A stretch of 64,000 nt of DNA from contig NW_022985458.1 of the NCBI RefSeq assembly GCF_010093595.1, forward strand, positions 391,379 through 455,378, written 5' to 3'. A program made the position numbers and the translations under genes. Shown piece after piece: positions 1 through 13,200 of this stretch. The stretch is from Mytilinidion resinicola (taxonomy: Eukaryota; Ascomycota; Dothideomycetes; Mytilinidiales; Mytilinidiaceae). The notes below the pieces were generated by a model. The model saw only the letters and a program-made list of their open reading frames with translations. It made no database searches and was not told the DNA's origin. Each line of letters opens with the position of its first letter. Within the stretch, counting starts at the first letter, position 1.

Positions 1-590
1 AAGTGACAGGAGCGTAGCAGCAGCGTAGCAGTAGGGTTCTAGTACAGTATCAAATACACTAGTTCTTACGCACTAGGGGGTGCATCCAGCTGCCACAATT
101 CGACACCGTTCTCCCGCCCCCTACCCCCCCTTTCGACTGAGCCTCCGCACTGGGATGCGGCATTTGTGCAAACACGAGGCCGTCTCGGAAGGCATCGTCG
201 GCAACAGTACGCCAAGTAACAGTTGGCAGCCTAGAGGGATAGCCACATATATAAACCTCTGGACAGAGCTCCATTCTCTAAGCTAGAGAGCCCCGCAAAC
301 ACCTGAACGCCTCACCCTCGGACGCACCCTCTACCCCTGTGTGACGCGGCCACTTCCTTTACGCACCCAGTCCTCTCGGACGGCTGACCAGTTGGTCAGA
401 AGGCTCTGCAGAACGAAGACGCGCCCCACGTGGTCTCGGGAAACGGTGCGACGACAAGGTGCGACGGGCAAAAGGTGAACAGTCAGGATCACGGACCGGG
501 AATACTTGAGTCCAACCGCAGGCGCGACGGCCGAGACACGATCGCCCCTGGACCCCCCCGAGCCGAGACAATCCGGGAACCTCCATCACA
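1..590. other. No gene seen; GC-richer flank upstream of Myb pseudogene
   Basis: CpA and TpG dinucleotides are still present, so this stretch is little affected by RIP. Only short, mutually overlapping open frames on both strands are present and none has a recognisable domain. The last part is the 5' flank of the Myb-type pseudogene, whose ATG at 591 has A at -3 and G at +4. I see no clear TATA box or other regulatory site. Confidence 0.4.
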
Positions 591-3001
591 ATGGCTACTG
601 TCAGCACCTTTCCAATAGCTACTTCGCTTTCTAAGGCATTTATTCATTTCAATCCTTCGACACTTAAACCCGAATCCAAACCCGAATCTAAACCCAGGAA
701 ATCCAAGTCCCAGGCCAAGAAACCCAACATAACAGAGCGCAACCTCTCCGAAGATGACTCCCATAGATGCGACGAAGAGTGGGCCAATATCAATAACTTG
801 TTACCCGGCCTGTCAGGCTCTAATGCGTTGCGTTCTCTGGATCCGGAACCCCTTGTTGCGGTAGGAGCTACTAGCCCTTCAGGTTCGCCATATCTAGATA
901 TTCCCAGCTGATCCCGGCTAACATGTGTGCAGATGGCGAAGGCGATTTTAGCACTATTTCTCCTCCGCAGATACTACAGACCCAGCAGCCTGGTCAGGAA
1001 GGGCCTTGCCTGACTGCAGATATGGACTTAGCCGTAGATGGGTTTAATAGAAGTAGTCTAGGTAGGTGTATTAATGGCGTTGCGGCACTGATTTGCTAAT
1101 TAATAACAGAATTTGCTTTCGTTCTAGATAATTTTGCAGCCGGAGCAAGCCCCGGCATGGATGATACCCAATCTAGTGGCCAACCGCGAGAATATCAGGA
1201 TAACAGCCTGGATGCAGCTGGCATGCGCGCATTCTCTGTGGAGAGCACGGCACCCGCGTATAACGGTGAGCAGTCCTCCTGCAGACTTAAGGAACCTATT
1301 TTAACGCCCTTTAAAGACATATTTTTAGATTAGAGCGCGCCTTACGATAATATTAAGATAAAGAACCGGCTATCTGCAAAATGTAAGCAGAAGCACGCCT
1401 TATTCGCCGATACACCAGCCTCTATGGAAGACTACACCTCGAGACCGGCCTTAGAAAACTCCCGTTTAGCAAAGCGGCGGTCGGCCTAGCTACAGACAGA
1501 GAGCCTTGCACCCAGTCCTGTGTGCACGTCAACATTAATAATAACGCCGCCACCGCAGGCCCGCAGCAGCTATTTTTCACCTCTTAGAGTCTGCAATAAT
1601 CTAAATACTGGTGACGTGGATAGTGGCGGCAGAGATAATGGCGCCGACACTTTAGACCTACCTCGAAGCGACCTCCTCTATTTACAGAATAGCGGTGATA
1701 GCAAACAGCACGAAGGTGCGATAGAGCAGGAGCTGCTGCATTCCTTAAGACAATTAATCTCTCCGTCTAAACGAAGAGCAGGCGATTAAGACTTCAGTCT
1801 GTATTTAGAGGAGGGTGAAGATAACAGCGACGCCAGCGATAGTGAAGTTAAGGGGAGCCATAAGGGTGAACTCGGTCCTAACAACGCATCAATAACAACT
1901 TTTCGGCGATGTGAACCAAGCAATCGCCGTTCCCGGAAGAAGGGGTGCAGCACGTTACGAGCCACTCTTAGACTACAGGAATAGAGCGCGATACGTATAA
2001 AAACGTCTCGACAAGTACTTTTACCCCAATCACAATATCTGTCTAGGCCTAGAACGGATAGGGCGACTCAGTCTAGCTCCCTATAAACATCCTCTCCAAG
2101 AACGAAGGCTGTTAGTGAACCTAATAATAGACTTAGCACTAACACAGCCTACCAGATAATAGATGTTGCTTGTTACCCTATGCCAAAGGCCTCGTCGATT
2201 GTAACAGCAACTGTTAGTTGTAAAAAGTCGAAACTACCTCTAGACCTAATAGCGCTTGCCACCAGCATTCTTGGAGAAAGAGGCCAAGTTATCCAGATAA
2301 CCCAGGTATCGCAAGATTCATGGTTGTTACTAGGATACTAATCCGACGATAGTGCATCAGATTCACGTCCTCGTCAGAGCCGGACGGTGCTTAGTGCAGA
2401 CCAGAGCAATCCTCACAGCAATACTGCGAGTTATAACGCCGACCATGCAGACAGCCACATAAGCGAAGAGGATGAGGACGACGATGGAGACGAAGACAAG
2501 ACGGAATACAGGCCTTATGCTATAAGCCCTGATCCGAGGTTCAACAGAGGCGAAATGCGCTTCCGTCCACGAACGCGTGTATTATGGTTAGAGTCGGACA
2601 AACTGCAGTTACTCACGTACAAGAACAACATGGCTATAGAGTGGAAGAAGATATTTAAACTCTTCCCAGATCGGACCCCAGGCGCAATACGGACACGCTA
2701 CTACATGCTGCAAGGGAAATCATCTATAGCTACGACAAGTACGCACTCTCTTACTGCGCATTCTATTAACCTAAAGCCTACCACTAGAGGTAGACGGAGC
2801 CCCACTACAAGCGCCCGAAGTTAAAGCCTTTAATACCCCCAAACTCCAACGCTGGAAGGACGTGAAAGTCAGGAGAGTGAGTTGCTTAAAGCATCGATCG
2901 CCTGTACTTTCAGGAACGCTCTGCCTCTTAAACAGCGTTTGTCTTACGAGACCACTCTGGAGACCTGTAACGTACGCTTTGCTGAGGAGATTTCGAGGTG
3001 A
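591..3001 (+). pseudogene. Myb/SANT-domain DNA-binding protein, RIP-disabled, two introns
   Basis: ATG at 591 opens a frame that reads through two plausible introns: 861-907 (GTAGGA...CCCAG, 47 bp, phase 0) and 1062-1127 (GTAGGT...GCTAAT...TTCTAG, 66 bp). After splicing, one frame runs to about 3001. It is interrupted by in-frame stops at 1331, 1487, 1787, 1982, 2084, 2339, 2822 and 2831, all of types that C-to-T change at CAG, CAA or TGG would give. Nucleotides 2570-2715 encode a single Myb/SANT-like repeat, with WLESDKLQLL, EWKKIFKLFPDRTPGAIRTRYY and an acidic tract (EEDEDDDGDEDK) just before it. Such fungal proteins are presumed nuclear DNA-binding factors; target unknown. The original end is uncertain: it may be the TAA at 2822 or the TGA at 2999. 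The long uninterrupted frame between stops makes this a recent wreck of a real gene. Confidence 0.75.
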
Positions 3002-3942
3002 AAAAAGTTAAGACTGGCTCTCCTATACCTTAGCAGGAGGCCGCCGGCTATCGCCCTTTGTAAATTCCTTCCAAGGCCGAGCTTTTCCAGTTAACTGCTC
3101 TCTAATACAACTTTAGACCAAGGTTCCAGTCTTCGCATCTATTACATCTACTGCTTCTGTTGTGTATACCATACTACCCTTCTATACCTTAATTTCCTTT
3201 GGACGATGCCGTGCCCGTAAATTTTTATACTGGAGAGTACGATATAAACATCGAATGTAGGGTGGGATATCTCGTGCTTAGCAAAGTCTGCCTGCGTCAC
3301 CGCTGGGTATACAACCCTGTCGCCCGCTATCTCCTTTATGGGGCCGGGAGATCAGCCCGAGATCTTCGAGCTAGCCTTCGAGCTGACTCTGGAGCTGGCG
3401 GTTGTTTAAGACTAAGTGCCAGAAACGGGATCCACAGTGGGCACCAGAACGGGACCCTTTAAAACTTGGGCACAGCCGTACCTTACATCCGATACCCTGC
3501 AGAATCCCGGCTTGGCTCTGGCACCGGGAGCAACTCTTAAAGCGCCCAACTGCTACAGTTGGGCGTGTTAGTCTTTCAGATAGAGGGATCTTAATTATTC
3601 CAAGGATTGCTTGGCGATTCTAATGCGCCAGCGTTATAGAGCCCATTTTAGCTCCCTCTAGACGCCCACCTTCCGCTAGCAACGGTGGCACTAACCCTAT
3701 TAGGGATTAGTACGATATTCGTACCGTTCTGAAGCGAGCTTCTTTTTGTACTGGGGCAATTGTCCACAATTTTATACTAGTACTGTAAGGAAGCCCGTTT
3801 AGGATCTTTTTATACTGGTAGATTCTTAGTAACAGTACTAATTATACATTTATCGTAATAGTCTAATATTTGTACTGGTCCTTTATGTGCGCACCGTTGT
3901 AATAGTACAGCTTTGGGATAGTACGGAGCCTGTACTAGTCCC
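3002..3942. other. Intergenic; degenerate repeat tract leading into Copia 1
   Basis: No gene recognised. Open frames here are short and lack domains. From about 3700 onward GTACTGG/TAGTACT-type motifs recur in diverged form, including GTACTGGGG, TACTAGTACTG, GTACTGGTCC and TGTACTAGTCCC. They resemble the 104-bp satellite on the far side of the Copia pair, so this looks like the decayed left part of that array. Confidence 0.45.
3543..3565. repeat. Perfect 10-bp hairpin
   Basis: CGCCCAACTG, a 3-nt spacer CTA, then CAGTTGGGCG. Perfect arms and a tight loop. Function unknown. Confidence 0.6.
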
Positions 3943-4065
3943 TGTTAAGCAAGTAATTATATCTATTAACTGTGTGGCTATAGATAGACGGGGCGCCTTA
4001 TATATATATATATCTATTCCTATCCCCTATTACGTTGTTTCAGCCAGCTGCCGTGATATTCAACA
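3943..4065 (-). repeat. 3' LTR of Copia 1
   Basis: 123 bp, from TGTTAAGC to ATTCAACA, preserving the TGTTGA/TCAACA-type inverted ends. It is cleaner than its partner at 9883-10007. Confidence 0.85.
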
Positions 4066-4099
4066 CTTCCATATAATGGCTACTTTTACCAAGAAGAGT

Positions 4100-7000
4100 G
4101 CCATCAACTATTTATCACGGCTCTGACAGACCCTATTAAAACCTTCAAAAACCTTTAAGGCAAAAAGAAGGAAAGGGTGCCTATATATCCTGCCTCTGCT
4201 CGAAACTAATAATTCGTGCATATTACTTAATACCTAGCCCTCTCCAAAACTATTTAAACCTGTCTCGTACAAGAGGCTTAGTGAACCTATCAGCGATTTG
4301 TGCCGTAGTTAGAACATACTTCAGCTTAACTATTCTAGCGTCTTAAACTTCTCCTTGCTACTTGCGCTGGATTTCTATATACTTTATGCGTGAGTGGTAC
4401 TATAGGTTTAAGGATAAAGCGATGGCTCCCTAGTTATCGCTATATATAATTATCGCGGCTTTTCCTTAGCCTATATTTAGCTTATTAAGAAGTCTTCTTA
4501 ACTAGATTACTTCCTTAGTTGCTTGCATCTATCCTATAAACTCTACTTTATAGGTTAATAGAGCAATAACGCTCTAGCGCTTAAACTACTAGCTAATTGC
4601 TCCGCTCCTAATATTAAACAGATATCTAGCTGTTAATCGTCTTATATTGTAATATCTAGCCTAGTCTGCGTCTATAAAACCCTTTAATATCTAGAGGTAA
4701 CCTTTATATATAAGTCTAAGATCCCTTATACCTTTAAGATACTATAGAATGCGTTAAGCAAGCTTTATATATTATAGCCTAGGATTTGCTAGATGCTGGC
4801 TTACTATAGAAACTATATATGCAATATCTCCTCTAGTTCTAAGTATAATATATATTAAAGATCCTATAATATATTAGTATTCCGCTTTTTAATCTAGAGG
4901 GCAGTTATATTCTAGAATATTTTCTAATAGTAGTAAGGTTTCTATCGGCGTGCTAATAGGAGCGTAGTTATTAATTCCGAACTAATAAACAACCTTATTA
5001 ATATAAGCTTCTTAACTTAGGTATAGTATTCTATTCTAACAGTCTTGCTGGATAGATATTCTAAGGTAGTAGCTATACGGTCTAAGGTCCGTTATTTAGA
5101 AATAGTTTCTTAGGCCTCTCTTAATCCTCTTAATTTCTGTAATACTTAGTCTAATAATTAGAAGGTTATTAATATATACCGCGATATATATATTACTTTA
5201 TATAAAGATTCTAAGGTCGGTATTAATTAGTTTAAAGCTAAAACTATATAAAATGTTTATAAAGGTCTAATACTAGATATAAGAAGCTTGCTTTAGGCCG
5301 TAGAGTGCTTTCTAGAGTTTACAGACCCTTAGTATACTATCCGCTATATAGTATAGCTATTTAATATAAATCTTATAGTCTATATTACTATATAGAAAGG
5401 CTATCTTAATATCTATTTATTTAATTTTAAGGCCTAGGGTGGCCGCAATTATAAATAGAGCCTTATAGCTTATTAGCTTAATAATAAAGGCGAACGTTTT
5501 ATTATAGTTAACGCCCTCTTCTTAAGTAAAGCCCCTAACCACCTATCTGCTTTTATAGCAGATAACTTCTCTATATAGTCCTTACTTAAGCTTAAAGACC
5601 TATTTACTACTAAAAACCTGTTAATTTCTAGAAGGGTTAACAAGCTCCTATATTTTATTCTATTTAAGCGAGTTAGCTTTTTTAAGTATTGCCCTCTTCT
5701 ATTTAGGCTAGCTTATATTATTTTTTGCTTAGTAAACAGTTTTTAGTTTAAAGGGTTCTATTTTTTCTATAGCTACTATTAAGAATATTAGAAGTATATT
5801 ACCTTTAGGTATATTTATTAGCGCGAGTTTTTCTGCGCTATTATTAGATATATCTAATACGGCCTGCAGAATACAGATTCTAAGTTTAGGGTAATATTCT
5901 AAGGCTTTTTACCTTACTTTATAAACTGGGCAATTAAGCTAGAGTCTTAGATATTATTGCTATTCTTCTAAGGCTTAGTTATATAGAGTGTTATTCTATT
6001 ACTAGCCGCTATTAGGCAGTAGATTATCTCTTTCTAGAGTATTTAAGAATAATCTAAAAGTATTATTACTCCTAAAAGGTAATAAAGTCCTATCTCCCTA
6101 TTTAGTAACTAGCTGCGAGTTATTATTACTTAATTAGGACGGCGTTCCCTTTTCTAAGTTATTATTACTTAGTTAAGATAGTATTTATAAGTCTTTATTA
6201 CTTATCTAAGATAATATTTACGGGTTCTTAGTACCCGCCCGAGGTAGTATTTACAAGTCCTCGGTGCCCGTATAAGGTAATATTTGCAAGTTCTTATTGC
6301 TTATTTTAGAAAAGGCTTGCTCTAGTACTACTATAGATGCGTAATATCTAGAGGCTGGTATAGATACTTGCTATATACTTACTAATAGTTGGTTTAGTAG
6401 CCCTACTATTTTACTCCCCTTTATAGCAGCAGCTATTACCTTAGGTAATTGTTTAGCTTTTATATCCTGTATAATCTATATAGAGGGAGTTATAAGGGCT
6501 TCTTAAAATTTAGTATTTAGAGTTCTAATAATCCTTTTATCTTCTAGTAGGATATAGTAGTTAGTATTTCCCTTATAGCCTAGTAAGATATATAGTTTTA
6601 TTTACAGCTTAGTTAGCTTCTTCCTTTGCTTTAATAGAATTAGGTATTCCCCTCTTAACCTAATTACTCTTAGTTATAATAAATTAGGCTTCTTGCTGTA
6701 CTATACCTAATACAGTATTATCTAAAGCTTTAATAAGGCCGATTAGTTGGAAAGATATACTACTATTCGAGCTATTTCTAGCTAGAACTTTAATAGCAGC
6801 TTTATATATACTAGTATAGGTCCAACTTAATTATATATTATTTTATAGGCTCTTTTAGCTATACTATTCTGCTAGTGCTAGTCTATACCTGTAACCTTAG
6901 CTTAAATTGCTTAAAAAAAAAGAATAAACTTTATTTCTTCTCCTACTTACTTAGCAATCTAATTAAGCCGTATTTATCTATACTTTTGTTTAGAGCGCTT

Positions 7001-9870
7001 ATTATAGTTAAGAAAAAAGCGTAGCAATTTAATAATAAATCCCTATTATTATAGTATAGGGATAACTTTAATCTAGCCAGTTAAGTTATTAATAATAGTT
7101 AGCCAGTAGCAACTACTATTAAGACCCTTATTAAATAGTCCTGCGATGTCTATATAGAGGAGTTCTATTAGATATTCTCCCTTATAACCTAAGCGGTTAT
7201 ATAGCTTTTTAGTTATTCGCCCCTAAAGGCATAAATTATATAGTTTTTATAGCTCTATATCTTAAATACTATAGGCTTGCTTTTTAAGCTATTATAAGTT
7301 TATATTGCTTAGGTAAGCCAGTTAGTTATACTAAAGGGTTAACTATAGGCTAATATAGTAGGCTAGAAAGGAGAGGTTTATTTATAGGTTAAGTATATAA
7401 ATACTATAGTATTTACTCGCAGTATATAAGCTCTTCTTACTTAACTTATTATAGATACTTGCGCCCTTACTTAAGAACTTAACTTTAGCCCTATATTTAA
7501 GTAACTAGAGTATAGATATAAGGTTTGCGTGCGCAGATAGAATAAAAAGGATATTATTAAGAATAAGCTATTTTCTTCTACCCTATACATTATATAGTAT
7601 ATTTATTATACCTACTCCTAAGAAAGATATAGATATATTAACGCTCTAAAGTGCAGGCCTATAATATATACCTATCTAAATAAACTTTAAGGCGTTGTTA
7701 TATATATGCTAGGTATAGCCACTATTAATAATCCAGGCGTCGCGAATTAGAAGCGTTCTTATAGTTATTATCGCGAGGGTATAGGTAATTACGGCGCAAT
7801 TACTTCTAATATCCTTCCTAAATACTGTATTAATATCTTCTTCTATAGCCTTTATTACTATAAAGGTAGGCTTTTTTAGGTTTTTTAGGCCACCTGTATT
7901 ATTATTCTTATTATTAGTAGAGTACTATCTTTTTAATAGTTTCCGACTATTAGCTTGCAAGCCCTATACCCTTACCTTATATCCCTTTTTATCTTTCCCT
8001 TAGCCCTTTAGCCTTAGATTTTTCTTAAAGCACTTAGTTTTAATATAGTAGAGTTTTTAGCAGAAAAAGCAGTAGGAAATATTATTAATCTCGATTTAGT
8101 ATATAGTTCTATTAGATAACAGAATAAATTTCTTCTAGCCAGGCCCCTAAATTAGAGTAAAAGTAGGAAGCGCCTGCACCTTACTTAATTATTTTCCTAG
8201 CTATCTCTTCCTATATTCTTTCTTAATTACCTTGCCTTTAATATAGTTAAATATAGGTGCAGCCTTAATAATATACCTATTTACGTCTCTATTATTAATA
8301 AGGTCTATCTACCTAAAGATATAATTACAGAAGCCTTTATATTTAGCGCCCAGCGCGTATATAAAGAAGAATATACGCTTAATCTCTAAAGTAATATAAT
8401 TAGAATTAAAAAGAAGTTTCTTAGCGTAAATCCTTCTAATTTTAGCTTCTAGGTTTAGCTTCTAGGGCCTAAGTGCTCCTATATTTTTCTTATATAAGGG
8501 ATATATACCGCCGCTATAGGTTAATATATATCTCTAAACCTTCTAGTTTAAAGTTCTTCTTAACTGCCTATAAAAGAGATTAAACTTAATAGATTTTAAA
8601 AGTATTAATCTATTGCGCGGTATTATATATTAGCTTTACTATAATTATTGCTATATAGAACTTCTGGCGGTGCTGCTATTATTATATATTCTCTTCTTCT
8701 ATAGATAGAGTTGCTCCGTCTTCGGTAATAGCAGATATTTAGATAAATTTATTAACCTTCTAGTTCTACTTAAACTAGTTACTAGTATTATCTAATATTA
8801 GAATAGTATTATAGAACGTATTTAGGCTAAATTACTTAAACTTTATAATATCGGTTATAGTAAAATTAGGTGCTCCTCTGCGCTAAAGAACTCTAATTTA
8901 TTACTAAGCGAGCTTAGGGCAATAGAGGTAGCGTAGTTAAATAAGGTAGCGGAGCGTGCCTCTAGGCTAAAAAGCTTAAAACTTAAAGCTTTACTTAGTT
9001 TGCTTAAGATAATAGAAGGGCTGTAATTAGATAAGTCTAGTATAGGCGAATAGAAAGGGGGCTTATAGTCTCTATCTAGTGCTTTATATAGCTTAAAGTG
9101 TTTTTTATATGCTCTAAAAAAGTAGGGAAATTGTTAGCAATTAACCGGGTATTATAACCTAATTCCCTAGAAACTCGTGGGTCTATTTAGTTAGAGGTTA
9201 TAACGCGTAATATTATTATTATTAGTAATATATTTCTTTTTAGCCTTAGAAAATAGGGCGTCTAGTTCTTATTTAAACCAGGAGTGCTTAATAGCCCTAG
9301 TGCGGAAGGATATAATTAACGCGCGGTGTATACGCTTCTTAAGAGGTAGGCGAAAGAATACAATTTTAACTGTGCCAACTAATATTAACAGGAAAAGCAT
9401 GCTTTAAATCTAACCCTAAGTCTACTTACAGTCTAGCCGAAGATAAAAAATATTATTTACTTCCTCTCTTATCTAGCGGTAGGTTTTATTTCGCTATTTC
9501 TTTTATAGTAGTTATAGTTTAAGAAGGTTAATTCGCGATTTTATTATTAGAGTTAATATCTTTCCTAACCTCTTTTTATATTCTTAGTGTTATTTTATAT
9601 ACTTAATATAGAGCGCATATTATTAGGTTAATTCCGCCTTTTCCGTTTTAGTATAGTTTTAATTCGCCTATTATAGAGGTTATTACTATAATATCTACCC
9701 CTATTATATTTATAGTGTTTATAATTTCGTTAGATAGAGGGTAATCTATCTTATTCTAAGTTCTTATTAGACTATTTCGCAGATATTAACTTTATCGCTT
9801 ATAAAATTATTACTTGCTGCAGAAGCTTAGCTATAGGTATATATCTCTTAAAACCTAAATCGTGCAAGCC
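4100..9870 (-). pseudogene. Copia gag-pol polyprotein remnant, copy 1
   Basis: Reading the minus strand through stops gives the Copia domain order. Reverse transcriptase lies at about 5460-5300, with a conceptual run resembling ALFIIAATLGLKIK..IDIKIAFLY, the usual LGL..QMDVKTAFL core. Copia-type RNase H lies at about 4750-4430, with GFIDAD..AR.Y..RR.TARYLF and GAIS..FKR. Integrase and gag lie between there and about 9800. No frame longer than about 60 codons survives. The polyprotein would have made virus-like particles and copied the element through cytoplasmic cDNA; this copy cannot. Confidence 0.8.
6110..6315 (-). repeat. Internal minisatellite in Copia 1 pol
   Basis: Repeats of about 38-42 bp with cores such as GGTAATATTTGCAAGT and ATTATTACTTA lie between integrase and RT. 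Copia 2 has the same array at about 12245-12420 with one unit fewer. That accounts for the roughly 42-bp length difference between the two elements. Confidence 0.6.
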
Positions 9871-9882
9871 GGGCTTATAACC

Positions 9883-10007
9883 TATTAAGTAAGTAATTAT
9901 ATTTGTTAACTATATAGCTATAGATAGACGGGGCGCCTTATATATATATATATATCTATTCCTATCCCCTATTACGTTGTTTTAGCCAGCTGCCATAATA
10001 TTTAATA
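9883..10007 (-). repeat. 5' LTR of Copia 1 (RIP-mutated)
   Basis: 125 bp, from TATTAAGT to TTTAATA. It aligns along its length with 3943-4065, with G-to-A and C-to-T differences at both terminal dinucleotides, so the canonical TG...CA is lost. Confidence 0.85.
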
Positions 10008-10078
10008 GTTCCTATTATAGTTTTTCGTAATAGTACGCCCTTTAAAACGGTACGGATGTTGTACCGGTCCCTATTACC
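10008..10078. repeat. Partial 104-bp satellite unit trapped between the Copia elements
   Basis: TTTTTCGTAATAGTACGCCC...AACGGTACGGATGTTGTACCGG matches the units at 16107-16314 with RIP-type changes. It includes the target duplications of both flanking elements (GTTCC at 10008 and TTACC at 10074). Confidence 0.75.
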
Positions 10079-10202
10079 TATTAAGCAAGTAATTATATCT
10101 TTATTAATTTTTTGGCTATAGATGGGCGGGGTGCCTTATATATATATCTATTCTCACCCCTTATTACATCGTTTCAGCTACTATTAACCGTGATATTTAA
10201 TA
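10079..10202 (-). repeat. 3' LTR of Copia 2 (RIP-mutated)
   Basis: 124 bp, starting TATTAAGC and ending ATTTAATA. Its partner at 15978 keeps the intact termini. Confidence 0.85.
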
Positions 10203-10229
10203 CTTCTACTTAATAGCTATCTTTACTAG

Positions 10230-13200
10230 GAAGAGTGCTAGCGACAATTTATTATAGCTCTAATAGACCCTGTTAAAACCTTTAAAAACCTTAAAAGTAA
10301 AAAGAAGAAAAGGGTGCCTATATTCTGCCTCTGCTTAAAGCTAATAGTTCGTGCAGATTACTTAATACCTAGCCCTTTCTAAAACTATTTAAATCTGTCT
10401 TATATAAGAGGCTTAGTAAATCTATCGGCAATTTATAATATAGTTAGAACATACTTTAGTTTAACTATTCCAGCGTTTTAAACCTCTTTTTACTATTTAC
10501 GTTAGATTTCTATATACTTTATGCGTAAGTAGTACTATAGGTTTAAAAATAGAGTAATAGCTCTCTAGTTATCACTATATATAATTATTGCAGCTTTTCC
10601 TTAGCCTATATTTAGCTTATTAAGGAGTTTTCTTAACTAAATTGCCTTTTTAGTTGCTTATATCTGTTCTATAAATTCTGCTTTATAGGGTAATAGAGTA
10701 ACAACGCTCTGGCGCTTAAACTGCTAGCTAATTGCTCCGCTCCTAATATTAAATAGGTATCTAGCTGTTAATTATCTTATATTATAATATCTAGCCTAGT
10801 CTGCGTCTATAAAACCCTTTAATATCTAGAGGTAACCTTTATATATAAGTTTAAGATCCCTTATACCTTTAAGGTACCGTAAAATGCGTTAAGTAAGCTT
10901 TATATATTATAGCCTAGGATTTGCTAGATACCGGCTTACTATAGAAACTATATATATAATATCTCCTCTAGTTCTAAGCATAATATATATTAGAGATCCT
11001 ATAATACGTTGGTATTCTGCTTTTTAATCTAGAGGGCAGTTATATTCTAAAATATTCTCTAATAGTGGTAAGGTTTCTATTAGCGTGCTAATAGGAGCGT
11101 AGTTATTAATTCCGAACTAATAAACAACCTTATTAATATAAGCTTCTTAACTTAGGTATAGTATCCTGTTCTAACAGTCTTACTAGATAGATATCCTAAG
11201 GTAGTAGTTATATAGTCTAAGGTCCGTTATTTGGAAATAGTTTCTTAGGCCTCTTTTAATCCTTTTAATTTCTGCAATACTTAGTCTAATAATTAGAAGG
11301 TTGTTAATATATACTGTAATATATATATTGCTTTATATAAAGATTCTAAGGTTAGCATTAATTAGTTTAAAGCTAAAACTATATAAAAAGTTTATAAGGG
11401 TCTAATACTAGATGCAAAGAGCTTGCTTTAGGCTATAAAGTGCTTTCCGGAGTTTATAAACCCTTAGTATGCCGTCCGCTATATAGTATAGCTATTTAAT
11501 ATAAATCTTATAGTCTATATTACCGTATAGAAAGGCCGTTTTAATATCTATTTATTTAATCTTAAGGCCCAGGGCGGCCGCAATTATAAATAGAGCCTTA
11601 TAGCTTATTAGCTTAATAATAGAGGCAAATATTTTATTATAGTTAACGCCCTCTTCTTAAGTAAAGCCCTTAACTACCTATCTACTTTTATAGCAGATAA
11701 CTTCTCTATATAGTCCTTGCTTAAGCTTAAAAACCTATTTACTACTAAGAACCTATTAATTTCTAGAAGGGTTAACAAGCTCCTATATTTTATTCTGTTT
11801 AAGCGAGTTAGCTTCTTTAAGTATTGCCCTCTCCTATTTAGGCCAGCTTATATTATTCTTTACTTAGTAAATAGTTTTTAGTTTAAAGGGTTCTATTTCT
11901 TCCGTAGCTACTATTAAAAATATTAGGAGTATATTACCTTTAGGTATATTTATTAGCGCGAGTTCTTCTGCGCTATTATTAGATATATCTAATACAGCCT
12001 GCAGGATGCAGATTCTAAGTTTAGGGTAATATTCTAAGGCTTCTTACCTTACTCTATAAACTAGGCGATTAAGCTAAAGTTTTAGATATTATTACTATTC
12101 TTCTAAGGCTTAGTTATATAGAGCGTTGTCCTATTACTAGCCGCTATTAAGTAGTAGATTATCTTTTTCTAGAGTATCTAAAAATAACCCGAAAGTATTA
12201 TTACTCCTAAGAGGTAATAAGGTCCTATCTCCCTGCTTAGTAACTAACTGCAAGTTATTATTACTTAATTAGGACGGCGCTCCCTTTTCTAAGTTATTAT
12301 TACTTAGTCGAGATAGCGTTTACAAGTCTTTATTACTTATTTAAGGTAATATTTGCGGGTTCTTAGTGCCCGCACAAGGTAATATTTGCAAGTCCTCGTT
12401 ACTTATTTTAGAAAAGGCTCGCTCTAGTGCTGCTGCAGATATATAATATCTAGAGGCTGGCATAGATACTTACTATATACTTACTAACGGTTAGTTTAGT
12501 GGCTCTACTATCTTACTCCCTTCTATAGCAGTAGCTATTGCCTTAGGTAAGCTATATTATTTAGCTCCTATATTTTATATAATTTATATAAAGGAAGTTA
12601 TAAGAGCTTCTCGGAATTTAGTATTTAGAGTCCTAATAATCCTTCTATTTTCTAGTAGAATACGGTAGTTAGTATTTCCCTTATAGCCTAGTAAGATATA
12701 TAGCCTTATTTATAGTTTAGTTAGCTTCTTCCTTTACTTTAATAGAATTAGGTATTCCCCTCTTAACCTAATTACTCTTAGTTATAATAAATTAGGCTTT
12801 TTGCTGTACTATACCTAATATAGTATTATCTAAAGTTTTAATAAGGGCAATTAGTTAGAAAGGTATACTGCTATTTAAGCTATTTCTAGCTAGAACTTCG
12901 ATGGCAGCTTTACGTATACTAGTATAGGTCTAACTTAATTATATATTATCTTATAGGCTCTTTTAGCCACGCTATTCTGCTAGTGCTGGTCTATATCTAT
13001 AACCTTAGCTTAAATTAATTAAAAAAAAAGGATAAACTTTATTTCTTCTTCTACTTGCTTAGCAATCTAATTAAGCTATATTTATCTATACTTTTGTTTA
13101 GGGCGCTTATTATAGTTAAGAAAGAAGCGTAGCAATTTAATAACAAATCCCTATTATTATAGTATAGGAATAACTTCGATTTAGCTAGTTAAGTTATTAA

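Larger units (their letters stand above)
3943..10007 (-). mobile_element. Ty1/Copia LTR retrotransposon, copy 1 (RIP-degraded)
   Basis: Full-length element of 6,065 bp. LTRs lie at 3943-4065 and 9883-10007 and begin TGTTAAGC (left) or the RIP form TATTAAGT (right). The flanking target duplication is GTCCC before and GTTCC after, differing by one C-to-T. The initiator-tRNA half-site primer region lies just inside the right LTR, so the coding strand is minus and the right LTR is the 5' LTR. The internal part is saturated with RIP: for example 5041-5100 has no CpA and many TpA. It is therefore inactive. Confidence 0.9.
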
